DNA of 35,184 nucleotides. Origin: DATAXP01 sp036272935 (GTDB taxonomy: Bacteria > Planctomycetota > Planctomycetia > Pirellulales > PNKZ01). The notes beneath the pieces are model-generated. The model did not search any database, had not been told where the DNA came from, and was given only the letters and a program-made list of their open reading frames with translations. Below, piece after piece: positions 22,761 through 31,301 of this stretch. Position 1 is the stretch's first letter. Every line of letters begins with the position of its first letter. The position numbers and the translations under genes are program-made. Location of the stretch: the NCBI GenBank assembly GCA_036272935.1, contig DATAXP010000127.1:1-35184 (forward strand). The letters are read 5' to 3'.

Positions 22761-23207
22761 ATGCGCATTTTTCTGGCCGGCATCATGCAGGGTTCGCACA
22801 CCGACGCGGTGCTGCACAGCCAGGACTATCGGTCGCGTTTGAAGCGGCTGCTCGTCGAGCATCTGCCCGAGGCGGAGGTTTACGATCCGTTGGCCGATCA
22901 TGCCGACTCGCTGGAGTACGACGACGATCGCGGCCGGCGAGTGTTCTTCGATCACAATCATCTCTGCCGCGAGGTCGACGTGGTGCTGGCCTTTGTGCCC
23001 GAAGCGACGATGGGCACCGCGATCGAAATGTGGGAAGCGCACCAGCACGGCCGGATCGTCGTGACCGTCAGCCCGCTGGTCCTCAATTGGGCCGTCAAGT
23101 TCTTGAGCCACGTGCTCTACCCCGACGTGGCTGCGCTGGAAGCAGAACTCGCCAACGGCCGCTTGCAAGAGCGGCTGATGGAACTTTTGGGCGAAGCTCA
23201 CACGTGA
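22761..23207 (+). CDS. Nucleoside 2-deoxyribosyltransferase-like protein
   Basis: The 148-residue protein begins MRIFLAGIMQGS, a Rossmann-like strand-loop as in the nucleoside deoxyribosyltransferase and related SLOG-type folds. It also has VYDPLADHADS, FFDHNHLCREVDVVLAFVPEATMGTAIEMWEA and VTVSPLVLNWA. The Glu of MGTAIEM aligns with the catalytic Glu of deoxyribosyltransferases, which swap bases on 2-deoxynucleosides. The key residues seem present, but the family assignment is by pattern only. Other families with the same fold handle nucleotide signals. No operon partner is seen. Confidence 0.6.
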   Translation: MRIFLAGIMQGSHTDAVLHSQDYRSRLKRLLVEHLPEAEVYDPLADHADSLEYDDDRGRRVFFDHNHLCREVDVVLAFVPEATMGTAIEMWEAHQHGRIVVTVSPLVLNWAVKFLSHVLYPDVAALEAELANGRLQERLMELLGEAHT

Positions 23208-23568
23208 CGATCGTTGCCAGCCGCGAGCGCTAGCGAGCGGTTTTGTGCGCAACCGCAACGCATCTCGCGTCACGTGGCATTTGAAACTATGCCAGGCGGG
23301 CCGCTAATGTGTCGGCATGAAGTGTTGTTCTGTTCGATCGAGCTGGCGCGGTGAGAGGCCAAGAAATCGGGCGGGTTTCTTGGTCTCAACCCCCCGGGGA
23401 CCCCTCAGGAACCAACAAATTAACTCGGCGAGTTTTTTGGTCCGCACCAAGATTGGCGCAGGCGGGTTTTCATGCGTCCGAGCGTCGCAGCAGGTTCGCC
23501 TGACATGGTACCAGCCGGCTTGTGCTACGATACAGATCACGGTGTTCGGCCGGCGAAAGATACTGCCT
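23208..23568. other. Gap without a gene; two hairpins
   Basis: The 361 bases hold one good hairpin, CCAAGAAA (23359-23366) with TTTCTTGG (23376-23383), extended by GAGA/TCTC. A second, weaker hairpin, AACTC-GGC-GAGTT (23422-23434), is followed by TTT and may end transcription to the right. An open frame from 23317 runs into the next gene but lacks any protein-like pattern, so I do not call it coding. A loose promoter may lie near 23530 but is not supported. Confidence 0.5.
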
Positions 23569-23937
23569 ATGCAAACGCAGGTCTGCGATTGGTTGCTCGG
23601 CGGGCTGATTGTGTCGCTGCTGGCGATCGGCGGCCTGGTGGTCGCGGACGTGCTGGCGAGCCTGACGCCGCAGTTTTACATGCTCGCGTTTTCGATATGG
23701 GCGCCCCTGAGCTTTTTGCCTCTCGGCGTGATCGCCCGCCGCGCCGGCATGCCCGTCGCCTGGCGCGACATGGCAGTTTTCTACGTTGTTTGGCTGCCGA
23801 CCGCGCTTGCCGCTGAACTTTGGCCGGAGCACATAAGCTGGCTGCTCGCGCTGGGCACGAGCCTCGCAATCAGCGCGCAGCAGTGGTTGAAGTGGCGTGC
23901 GGAGGCCGATGCAAGTACCGAGAGCGACTTCCGATAA
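23569..23937 (+). CDS. Small membrane protein of unknown function
   Basis: The 122-residue protein has three or four hydrophobic segments: LLGGLIVSLLAIGGLVVADVL (about 9-29), FYMLAFSIWAPLSFLPLGVIA (about 36-56), a segment around AVFYVVWLPTALAAELW, and WLLALGTSLAISAQQWLKW. It ends in a short polar tail. It lies 45 bases from the end of the convergent DUF1501 gene. I do not recognise the family. The ATG at 23569 is chosen because the hydrophobic part begins soon after; the upstream open frame has poor protein character. Confidence 0.55.
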   Translation: MQTQVCDWLLGGLIVSLLAIGGLVVADVLASLTPQFYMLAFSIWAPLSFLPLGVIARRAGMPVAWRDMAVFYVVWLPTALAAELWPEHISWLLALGTSLAISAQQWLKWRAEADASTESDFR

Positions 23938-23982
23938 GCCGCGCCGACGGTGACGTAGCAAAGAGCAACGGATCACGGACAG

Positions 23983-25473
23983 CTACGCAATCACGCCTTC
24001 GATCGGCTCGGCTTCGACGACGCCGGTGAGCTTTTGATTCAGCCCGCCGTACAGGTACGTCAGCTTCGTGTGATCCAGGCCCATCAGGTGCAGCACGGTG
24101 GCGTGCAGGTCGCGCAGGTGGTGGCGGTTCTCGACCGCCTCGTGCCCCACTTCGTCGGTCGCGCCGTAGGCGGTGCCCGCCTTCACGCCCGCGCCGGCCA
24201 GCCAGTACGTGAACCCCTTGGGATTGTGATCGCGGCCGTCGCCTTGCCCCTGCACGACCGGCTGACGGCCGAACTCGCCACCCCATACGATCAGCGTCTC
24301 GTCCAACAGGCCGCGCTGCTCCAGGTCGGTCAACAACCCGGAAATCGGCTTGTCGATCTCGGGGCAGTGGATCTTCAGGTTCTCTTCCACGCCCATGTGC
24401 GCGTCCCAGTTCTGCTGCTGGTGTCCGCCACCGTGATAGATCTGCACGAAGCGCACACCACGCTCGACCAGGCGGCGCGCGATCAGGCACTGCCGCGCGA
24501 ACGGTGCGGGACCGACGGCCAACGGATGATCGGGCGGGGCGTCGTACAGGCCGTACATCTGCTTCGTGGCTTCGCTTTCCTCGGCAAGATCGAGTGCCTC
24601 GGGCGCGCTGGTCTGCAACTGGAAGGCAAGTTCGTAGCTGGCGATGCGAGCCTGTAGCTCCGAGTAGCCAGGCCGGCTGGCGAGGTGCTCGGCGTCGAGC
24701 GCGGCGATCGTGTCGATCTGGTCGCGCTGCATGGCCGGGGTCATTGAGCCGCCGGAAGCAAGGTTCAGAATCGGCTGGCCGCTCGAGCGGAATACCGTCC
24801 CCTGGTAGGCCGCCGGCATGTAGCCGCTCGACCAGTTCGCCGCCCCGCTGATCGGCCCGCCGCGCGGGTCGAGCATCACCACGTAGCCGGGCAAGTTCTG
24901 GTTCTCCGAGCCCAGCCCGTAGCCCAGCCACGAGCCGATCGACGGGTGCCCTTGGATGATGCGTCCCGTGTTCATTTGGATCATTGCCGAGCCGTGCGCG
25001 AAGGAATCGGCGTACAGGCTTTTGATCACCGCGAGCTTGTCCATGTGCTCGGCCAGGTGCGGCAGGGCGTCCGAGCACCACAGGCCCGATTGCCCGCGTT
25101 GCTCGAACTTGCGCTTGCTCGCCAGCAGTTTCGAGGGGCGCACGTCGCGGCGGCGGATTTCCATGTCGATCGTCTGCCCGTCGCGCTTCTGTAGCTCGGG
25201 CTTGTAATCGAACAGGTCCATCTGGCTCGGGCCGCCGTACATGAACAGAAAGATGCACGCCTTGGCCTTGATCGGAAAGTGCTGCGGCTTGGGAGCCAGC
25301 AGGTTCGCCAGCGGCGCGGCAGATTTCGTTGCTGATTCGGCCGCGGTGGCCCGACGGGCGAAGAAGCCGTCGGCATCGAGCATGCTCGCCAGCGCCACGC
25401 CACCGAAGCCAGCACCGGCATCCCACAGGAACTCGCGACGCGTCCGGCCACAGAATTGATTGCGATGCATCAT
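23983..25473 (-). CDS. DUF1501 protein, Tat-exported sulfatase-like
   Basis: The 496-residue protein starts with a twin-arginine signal: TRREFLWDAGAGFGGVAL (Arg12-Arg13). It then shows the DUF1501 pattern: KACIFLFMYGGPSQMDLFDYKPEL near residue 60, GRIIQGHPSIGSWLGYGLG, FVQIYHGGGHQQQNWDAH, and GRDHNPKGFTYWLAG, with the usual closing pattern of a metal site near the C-terminus. DUF1501 proteins belong to the alkaline phosphatase/sulfatase fold and are common in planctomycetes next to DUF1549/DUF1553 genes. Their substrate is unknown but is often linked to glycan breakdown. The ATG at 25473 is chosen for the signal; the frame upstream runs through the 25498-25521 repeat. It follows the DUF1549/DUF1553 gene on the same strand by 47 bases, so they form an operon. 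Confidence 0.88.
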   Translation of the reverse strand: MMHRNQFCGRTRREFLWDAGAGFGGVALASMLDADGFFARRATAAESATKSAAPLANLLAPKPQHFPIKAKACIFLFMYGGPSQMDLFDYKPELQKRDGQTIDMEIRRRDVRPSKLLASKRKFEQRGQSGLWCSDALPHLAEHMDKLAVIKSLYADSFAHGSAMIQMNTGRIIQGHPSIGSWLGYGLGSENQNLPGYVVMLDPRGGPISGAANWSSGYMPAAYQGTVFRSSGQPILNLASGGSMTPAMQRDQIDTIAALDAEHLASRPGYSELQARIASYELAFQLQTSAPEALDLAEESEATKQMYGLYDAPPDHPLAVGPAPFARQCLIARRLVERGVRFVQIYHGGGHQQQNWDAHMGVEENLKIHCPEIDKPISGLLTDLEQRGLLDETLIVWGGEFGRQPVVQGQGDGRDHNPKGFTYWLAGAGVKAGTAYGATDEVGHEAVENRHHLRDLHATVLHLMGLDHTKLTYLYGGLNQKLTGVVEAEPIEGVIA

Positions 25474-25497
25474 GTCCGGGTTTTCCTTGGCGAACGC

Positions 25498-25521
25498 GGC
25501 GGGCAAGCCCGCCGGCTAAAC
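25498..25521. repeat. Second copy of family A palindrome, inverted
   Basis: GGCGGGC-AA-GCCCGCC followed by GGCTAAAC is an exact inverted copy of 331-354, the first half of the composite palindrome. Its last base is also the last base of the stop codon of the DUF1553 gene, and it is the only spacer element before the DUF1501 gene in this operon. Confidence 0.85.
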
Positions 25522-28500
25522 TAATCGACGTAAATCAACTCGTTCAAATTGAACAGCACCAGGCACAGCGCCTCCAGCGCCCGGCGCTCGGGGCTGGGTG
25601 CGATCGGCGTTGCGGCTACCTTGGTTTGCTGGGTCGTGGTGAAGTCGGCCTGCCAATTCTTTCTGGCGGTCGTTGCCCGCAGGTCGCGGAACGCACACGA
25701 GGCGTTGAAGGTCCGGAAGCCAAGCTTCCCGCCCGGCAAAGGATTGGGATCGACGTAATCGATCTGCGGCTGCTCGGCATCGTCGACAGTCACGCGCACT
25801 CGGGGACCATTCAACTGCACGCGCACGTGGTGCCAGCGATCGGCGTCGAGCTTCATTGGCGCCGTCACCAGGGCGCGCCAGTTGTTCTCGTGCTTGCCGA
25901 GCCGCAGGGCATTGTGGCGCAGGTTGATGTTGTAGCCTTCGAGGGCGTCGACTCCCGGCGACGGTTGATTCACGCGCACCAGCAAGCCGGCGTCCCCTTT
26001 CGCGTCGGCAAGCAGCACCTCGGCCGTCACAACACCGTCGGCCAGATCGACGTCTTGCCAAACGGTCTTCGCTCCCGGCGATGGCGTCACGGCGTAACCA
26101 CCATCGGCGCGGCGGCTCCACTGGCCGCCAAAGTAATCCCAGCCGGTCAACGGCTCGCCGGCATCGACGGTCGCGGCCGCAATCGCGGAAGCTGTGGCGA
26201 CGTCGAGTTTCTGGCGATGGTTATCGACCGTGAGATGGTCGAGCGTCATCGCCGCGCCCCAGGTGCGCACGCCGATCTGACCAGCATCGCCAAGCGGTTG
26301 CGGATCGGTGATGTCCAAGATCGGCTCGCTGGCATTTCGCCCCTCGCCGCTTGTGGGAGAGGGGTTGGGGGCGAGGGGCTCAGAACCGGCCCACACGCGC
26401 AGCCGGGCTGCCTCCATCTCGATTCGCACCGGCAGTGGCTTGCCCGTGGGAATCGGCATCTCTGCCTCGCCCAGCAAGGTCACGTCGGCACCGTGACGCC
26501 GTAAACCCACAACTCCGGCCCGCGGGTCGAACCGCACCTCGTATCCGCGGAAGACGTCTCCCTCGGCGTTGCCGCGCACGATGATCGAGCCGAGTTCCGA
26601 GGCGTTGTGCAGCGTCACGTCGGCCGTGATCGTGCCATCGGCCAGCGACGCGCCTTGCCACAAGGCAAAGGGACCGCGCTCCGGGTCAATCTTCACGACG
26701 TTCTGATAACTGCCGCCCCAGCGTCCTCGATAGTAGGTCCATCCGGCGCGAGGACCAGCGAGGAAATCGCCTGGTCCGAGACGTGCCAAGAACCCGGCAT
26801 CGAGCGACACCGGCACCTCGGGACGAAACGTCAACCGCGATCCAAGGGCCGCAAACGCTTTGCCTTGCCGAGCGAGATATTCGGCTGCCGTGCGCGTTTC
26901 GCGCTCGGTCGGTGCCCTGCCGAAAGCGAGTCGATACGCTCGGTCGATTTGCCGCGCCGGCTCGGCGCCCGCTTCCTTCGTCAATCGATCGGCCCACTCC
27001 GCAGCCTGGGCGAGCATGAAGTCGTCGTTCAACAGCATCAGCGACTGCGGAGCAACGGTCGTCACCGGGCGCTCGCCCAACGGCTGCGCCGTGTTGGCAT
27101 AATCGAACGTGTCGAGCGCGGGAGCGACCATCGTCCGCTTGACGAACATGTACACGCTGCGCCGCAGGCGGTCAGCGTCGCTGGAAAGCTCCCAGCCGTA
27201 ACCCGGCTTCGAGGCTCCGGCCAGCACCTCGCCTCCCAGGTGAGGAAAGAATCCGCGGCCACCCATCTTCGGATTCAGGTTGCCGCTGACGGCGAGCACG
27301 GTGTCGCGGATCGCCTCGGCTTCGAGCCGCCGCAGGTTCTGCCGCCAAAGCAGGTCGTTGCCCGGATTGATGTCGATCGCCTTGGCATTGCCGCCAGCCT
27401 GCGAACTGCGCCGGTAAGCGGCCGATCGCATGATCACCCGATGCAGATGTTTGACGCTCCATCCCGAGCCGATGAACTCGGCGGCCAGCCAATCGAGCAG
27501 TTGCGGGTTGGTCGGCGGAATGCCGGCCCGGCCGAAGTCGCTCGTGGTCTTTGCGATTCCCTGCCCGAAGTGGTATTTCCATACGCGGTTGACCATCACG
27601 CGCGCAAGAAGCGGATTCTTGGGATCGACCAGCCAGCGGGCCAGCGCGAGCCGCCGGCCACTCGAGGCGGCTTTCTTGTCGGGCGCGGGGATTTCGGCCG
27701 TCGAGCCGCCGAGCACTGTCAGAAACGCCGGCTCGACTTCTTCGCCCGGCGTGCCGGCGTTGCCGCGGATCAGAATGTTGGTCTTGGGCGGCTTGCCGCC
27801 GTTCTCGCGCACCGCCAGTGCCCACTCGAACGGGGCGCGCTTGTCGCGCGCCTTGGCAATCTCTCCCTTCAGCTTCTTCTGTTCCTTCTTGTCCTTAGTT
27901 TCCTTGAGCCGTTGCTCGAGCGGGGCAATGAGCGCCTGTTGCTCGGCGAACCAGCGCGACGCCATCTCGTCGGCCGCCAACGGAGCGAAGTTCGGCGAGG
28001 TCTTGTCGTACTTCGGCTTGTCGTAGGGCCGCACGTTGCGGAAGAAGCTGAGCAGCCGGTAGTAATCGGCCTGCGGGATTGGATCGAACATGTGATCGTG
28101 GCAACGTGCGCAGCCGATGGTCAGCCCCATGAATGCCGCGCCGGTGGCGACGATCACGTCGTCCAGCTCGTCGAAATCGGCCATCCGCTTGTCGTCCGGC
28201 TCATCGTCCCACACGCCCAGGCGATAGAACCCCGTGGCGACCAGCGTGTCGTTGGTTGCTTGCGGCAGCTCGTCGCCGGCAAGTTGCTCGAGCACGAACT
28301 GGTCGTACGGCCTGTCGTCGTTGAACGCGCGGATCACGTAATCGCGGTATCGCCAGGCGTATGGCTTCTCGTCGTCGCGCTCGTAGCCATTGGTTTGGGC
28401 GAAGCGCGCCACGTCGAGCCAGTGCCGCCCCCAGCGCTCGCCGTACTGCGGCAGGGCAAGCAGCGCGTCGATCAGCGCATCGTAAGCCTTCGGCGACGGA

Positions 28501-29162
28501 TCGGCTTCAAACTCGGCGACTGCCTTGGGTGTCGGCGGCAGGCCGGTGAGATCGAACGTCGCGCGGCGAACCAATTCTCGCGGGGTCGCCACGGCGTTTG
28601 ATTCGAGCCCCTTGGCGTCGAGCGATGCTTCGATGAATGCATCGATCGGATTACTGACGCGCTCGGAATGCTTTACCGCCGGAGGGGCGGGACGCACGAT
28701 CGGCTGAAAGGCCCAGTACGCGCGGTCGGAGTCGGTGATCTCGAACGCGCGCCTTGTGGGTCGCTGCGCGCCGGCGCGTTCCGAGCCCGGCCACACAGCG
28801 CCGAGCTTCACCCATTGATCAATCGCGGCGATCTGCGCATCGGGCAGCTTTTTCGACGGCGGCATCTGCACGTAGTCGTCGCTGTAGCTGAGGACGTGCA
28901 GCAGCAGACTGTGCTCGGGATCACCAGGAACGATGGCCGGCCCCGCGTCGCCGCCGGCCAGCATCGCGTGCAGCGAGTCGAGCCGCAGGTTTCCCTTGTG
29001 CTTCTCGCCGGCGTGGCACTTGTGGCAATTCTCGACCAGGATCGGCCGCACCTTCGACTCGAAGAACTGCTCGGCGGCGCGGGCGTCGTCGTCTCCCCGC
29101 GCCACAGGCGGCGCGGCAGACACCGCGAGCGCGAGCAGTAACAAGGAAACGAGACGGGCCAT
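25521..29162 (-). CDS. Planctomycete cytochrome C / DUF1549 / DUF1553 protein with two internal LamG-like domains
   Basis: The 1213-residue protein begins with a signal peptide (RLVSLLLLALAVSAAPPVA). Next comes the planctomycete cytochrome C domain with the heme motif CHKCH (residues 46-50) and the methionine-rich YVQMPPSKKL. DUF1549 follows, with FDLTGLPPTP and ERWGRHWLDVARF, then DUF1553, with ARVMVNRVWKYHFGQG. The DUF1553 domain is split: about 400 residues (near 780 to 1185) hold two LamG/DUF1080-like beta domains of related sequence (GWTYYRGRWGG and GWDYFGGQWSRR). The usual DUF1553 end motif LFNLNELIYVD appears only after them. The second domain has RWHHVRVQLNG, typical of glycan-binding jellyrolls. 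It is likely a periplasmic heme protein acting with DUF1501 on glycans. A palindrome at 26338-26382 is translated in the first LamG-like domain. The start is ATG 29162. Confidence 0.87.
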   Translation of the reverse strand: MARLVSLLLLALAVSAAPPVARGDDDARAAEQFFESKVRPILVENCHKCHAGEKHKGNLRLDSLHAMLAGGDAGPAIVPGDPEHSLLLHVLSYSDDYVQMPPSKKLPDAQIAAIDQWVKLGAVWPGSERAGAQRPTRRAFEITDSDRAYWAFQPIVRPAPPAVKHSERVSNPIDAFIEASLDAKGLESNAVATPRELVRRATFDLTGLPPTPKAVAEFEADPSPKAYDALIDALLALPQYGERWGRHWLDVARFAQTNGYERDDEKPYAWRYRDYVIRAFNDDRPYDQFVLEQLAGDELPQATNDTLVATGFYRLGVWDDEPDDKRMADFDELDDVIVATGAAFMGLTIGCARCHDHMFDPIPQADYYRLLSFFRNVRPYDKPKYDKTSPNFAPLAADEMASRWFAEQQALIAPLEQRLKETKDKKEQKKLKGEIAKARDKRAPFEWALAVRENGGKPPKTNILIRGNAGTPGEEVEPAFLTVLGGSTAEIPAPDKKAASSGRRLALARWLVDPKNPLLARVMVNRVWKYHFGQGIAKTTSDFGRAGIPPTNPQLLDWLAAEFIGSGWSVKHLHRVIMRSAAYRRSSQAGGNAKAIDINPGNDLLWRQNLRRLEAEAIRDTVLAVSGNLNPKMGGRGFFPHLGGEVLAGASKPGYGWELSSDADRLRRSVYMFVKRTMVAPALDTFDYANTAQPLGERPVTTVAPQSLMLLNDDFMLAQAAEWADRLTKEAGAEPARQIDRAYRLAFGRAPTERETRTAAEYLARQGKAFAALGSRLTFRPEVPVSLDAGFLARLGPGDFLAGPRAGWTYYRGRWGGSYQNVVKIDPERGPFALWQGASLADGTITADVTLHNASELGSIIVRGNAEGDVFRGYEVRFDPRAGVVGLRRHGADVTLLGEAEMPIPTGKPLPVRIEMEAARLRVWAGSEPLAPNPSPTSGEGRNASEPILDITDPQPLGDAGQIGVRTWGAAMTLDHLTVDNHRQKLDVATASAIAAATVDAGEPLTGWDYFGGQWSRRADGGYAVTPSPGAKTVWQDVDLADGVVTAEVLLADAKGDAGLLVRVNQPSPGVDALEGYNINLRHNALRLGKHENNWRALVTAPMKLDADRWHHVRVQLNGPRVRVTVDDAEQPQIDYVDPNPLPGGKLGFRTFNASCAFRDLRATTARKNWQADFTTTQQTKVAATPIAPSPERRALEALCLVLFNLNELIYVD
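26338..26382. repeat. Palindromic repeat translated inside the DUF1553 protein
   Basis: The arms GCCCCTCGCC (about 26339-26349) and GGCGAGGGGC (26370-26379) flank the sequence CGCTTGTGGGAGAGGGGTTG. On the coding strand it reads in frame as LAPNPSPTSGEGRN. The protein has SEP on both sides of the insert, possibly a short target duplication (GAGCC in the DNA). Confidence 0.75.
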
Positions 29163-29180
29163 GGTGAGAACCAACCGGCG

Positions 29181-29227
29181 GTAATTACTTACTAAAGGTT
29201 TGAATGTAATGACCGCCCGACTACAAT
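29181..29227 (+). promoter_or_regulatory. Promoter of the ROK regulator and possible operator
   Basis: TTGAAT (29200-29205) and TACAAT (29222-29227) are 16 bases apart, 29 bases before the ATG at 29257. Just upstream are the perfect palindrome GTAATTAC (29181-29188) and TTACTTACTAA, AT-rich sequences of the kind bound by ROK repressors. Because the DUF1553 gene is divergent and starts at 29162, one site could control both directions. Confidence 0.5.
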
Positions 29228-29256
29228 GCAAGAACTTTCTCACGGGTCAAAAAACG

Positions 29257-30423
29257 ATGAAAACACAATCGAAAGTTCTCCCTTCGCTGCTGCGGCAATT
29301 GAATGAGCGGCAAGTGTTGGCAGCATTGCAGGCGCATGGGCCATTATCGCGCGCGGAAATCGCCAGGCAAACCGGAATCAGTTTCCCGACGGTGACGCGC
29401 GTCGTGACTTCGTTGATCGATTCGCGACTATTGGACGAGCTTGAACCGACGCGCAACACGATAGGCCGCCCCGGCAAGCTGGTGTGCCTGGCAACGAAGA
29501 ATGTCTGCGTGCTGGGCGTGGTGATTGGCGCGAAGCAGTGCCGCGTGGTCGCCTCGGGGCTCAACGGCTCGATGATTGAGGACGACTCGCAACAATTCGC
29601 CACTCTGCCGACGTACGCCGAGTTGGTAACCGCCACGGTCGGTGCGGTGCGCGAAATGTTGGTCGGCCGGCGAGCCACGGTTCTGGGGCTCGGCGTGAGC
29701 GTGCCGGGATTGCTGAACCGGCGCGATGGCCGATCGATCGTGTCGCCGAACGTGCATCAACTCGATGGGCACAACCTGGCCAACGATCTGCGCGAGCGGC
29801 TTCAGCTCGACACGGTGGTGCTGCAGGAATGTCATGCGCTGTGCCTGGCCGAGCAGGTCTACGGCCTGGCGAAGGGGGTGGCTGATTTTGCCATGCTCGA
29901 CGTCAGCGAGGGGCTGGGCCTCGGCGTAATGCAAGGGGGACGTATTGTACAGGGGCACTGTGGTCTGGCTGGCGAGCTGGGGCACTTGACGGTCGAACTC
30001 GACGGAAGGCCATGCGGCTGCGGAAACCGGGGATGCCTGGAGACCGTAGCAACAGATACGGCCCTGGCGACGATGGTATCCGAACGCCTCGGCCGCCCGA
30101 TAACAATCGACGAGGTGCTAGCCGGCGCCGCTACGGGCGAGTTGGCGATCGACACCGAGCTGCGGCAAGTGGTGGAGTATCTGGCGGTGGCGGTCGCCGC
30201 GGTGATCAACATCTTTAATCCCAGCAAGCTGTTCATCTACGGCCGGCTACTCGACGCCCGGCCCAGGCTGTTCGACGAGCTGCTCGAGCGGACGGCGGTT
30301 CGGGCGCTGGCGCCGAGCTTTGCCGATTGCGAGATCGTCCGCGCTCGGGGCAGTAAGCGGCTTGGGGCGATCGCCGCGGCGATTCACGGAGCGACTAACG
30401 GCTGGCAGGCGATCTCGCTGTAG
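29257..30423 (+). CDS. ROK-family transcriptional regulator
   Basis: The 388-residue protein has an N-terminal winged helix-turn-helix (LPSLLRQLNERQVLAALQ, then LSRAEIARQTGISFPTVTRV, about residues 8-51) and a ROK sugar-binding fold. The latter has the GELGH motif and the zinc motif CGCGNRGC (Cys253, Cys255, Cys260). The ATP-binding loop normally reads DxGxT but is VIGAKQCRV here, so this is a regulator rather than a kinase. It should respond to a sugar or sugar phosphate and repress nearby genes, such as the divergent DUF1549/DUF1501 operon or the DUF1080 gene downstream. It resembles NagC/XylR-type repressors. ATG 29257 fits the HTH; an upstream in-frame ATG at 29200 exists but lies in the promoter region. 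Confidence 0.88.
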   Translation: MKTQSKVLPSLLRQLNERQVLAALQAHGPLSRAEIARQTGISFPTVTRVVTSLIDSRLLDELEPTRNTIGRPGKLVCLATKNVCVLGVVIGAKQCRVVASGLNGSMIEDDSQQFATLPTYAELVTATVGAVREMLVGRRATVLGLGVSVPGLLNRRDGRSIVSPNVHQLDGHNLANDLRERLQLDTVVLQECHALCLAEQVYGLAKGVADFAMLDVSEGLGLGVMQGGRIVQGHCGLAGELGHLTVELDGRPCGCGNRGCLETVATDTALATMVSERLGRPITIDEVLAGAATGELAIDTELRQVVEYLAVAVAAVINIFNPSKLFIYGRLLDARPRLFDELLERTAVRALAPSFADCEIVRARGSKRLGAIAAAIHGATNGWQAISL

Positions 30424-30445
30424 AGCATGATGAACAGAGCAAAGG

Positions 30446-30474
30446 CCGCGAATGAACGCGGATGCATGCAGATG
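30446..30474. repeat. Second copy of family F unit
   Basis: CCGCGAATGAACGCGGATGC and the next CATGCAGATG match the arm and spacer units of the inverted repeat at 21975-22062, as a single, not fully palindromic unit, between the ROK gene and the DUF1080 gene. Confidence 0.6.
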
Positions 30475-30514
30475 AAAGGTTTAAGCGGGGCTGGATTCGT
30501 TGAAAGGTGAAACG

Positions 30515-31237
30515 ATGCGGCGATTGGTTTTAGCGGTGATCGGCACGATCGTGGTCGGTGCGGCGACGGCCGCGGGTGCGGCGAAGATCGTCGAGTATCT
30601 GAGCGGCAAGATTTGGCCCGAGCCGCGGGTCATCACTCCCGGCGACAACGGTGCTCCGCCGTCGGATGCGATCGTGCTGTTCGACGGCAAGGATCTGTCG
30701 CAGTGGGTCGGTGGCGAGAACTGGGAGGTTGCCGACGGTGTCGCAACGGCGCAGAAGTCCGCGATCACCACCAAGCAACCGTTCGGCGATTGCCAGTTGC
30801 ACATTGAGTGGGCCACGCCCGAGAAGGTCGAAGGCTCCGGCCAAGGTCGTGGCAACAGCGGCATTCATTTCATGGAGCGCTACGAGATTCAGATTCTCGA
30901 TTCGTATGAGAACCCCACGTATCCCGACGGCTCGGCCGGCGCGCTGTACAAGCAATGGCCTCCGCTGGTCAACGCCTCGCGCAAGCCCGGCGAGTGGCAG
31001 ACCTACGACATTCTGTTCACCGGACCGCGATTCGATCTCGACGGCAAGCTGCTCGAGCCTGGTTATGTGACCGTGATCCACAACGGCGTCGTGGTGCAGA
31101 ATCATGCCGAGATCCAAGGCTCCACGTCGTTCATCAAGGCACCGGAGTACGAGCCGCACGACACGACGGCGCCGTTGTCGCTGCAATTCCATCGCAATCC
31201 GGTGCGTTTCCGGAACATTTGGATTCGCGAGCTCTAG
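30515..31237 (+). CDS. DUF1080 (3-keto-disaccharide hydrolase-type) protein
   Basis: The 240-residue secreted protein has a hydrophobic N-terminal segment (LVLAVIGTIVVGAATAAG), then a concanavalin-like jellyroll with the DUF1080 pattern: IVLFDGKDLSQWVGG, GDCQLHIEWATPEKV, GNSGIHFMERYEIQILDSYEN and the ending NPVRFRNIWIREL. In DUF1080 the Asp, Glu and His near IQILDSY take part in sugar binding or cleavage, and some members hydrolyse 3-keto-glycosides. The start ATG at 30515 has AAAGGTG 6 bases before it. It follows the ROK gene on the same strand by 91 bases, a gap with a repeat unit. The function may be carbohydrate turnover in the periplasm. Confidence 0.86.
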   Translation: MRRLVLAVIGTIVVGAATAAGAAKIVEYLSGKIWPEPRVITPGDNGAPPSDAIVLFDGKDLSQWVGGENWEVADGVATAQKSAITTKQPFGDCQLHIEWATPEKVEGSGQGRGNSGIHFMERYEIQILDSYENPTYPDGSAGALYKQWPPLVNASRKPGEWQTYDILFTGPRFDLDGKLLEPGYVTVIHNGVVVQNHAEIQGSTSFIKAPEYEPHDTTAPLSLQFHRNPVRFRNIWIREL

Positions 31238-31301
31238 CGCGTAGAATCGGTGGCAGCTTTTCATTGGTCCATGTTGGCCGCGCTCATCAAGGCATCACGT
31301 C

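Noticed and set aside
23317..23568. Upstream extension of the small membrane protein
   Set aside because: The extra 84 codons are basic, lack protein-like pattern and cross two hairpins, so the start at 23569 is preferred.
26607..28601. 664-codon plus-strand frame inside the DUF1549/DUF1553 gene
   Set aside because: The opposite strand carries heme, DUF1549 and DUF1553 motifs throughout; this frame is an Arg-rich shadow.
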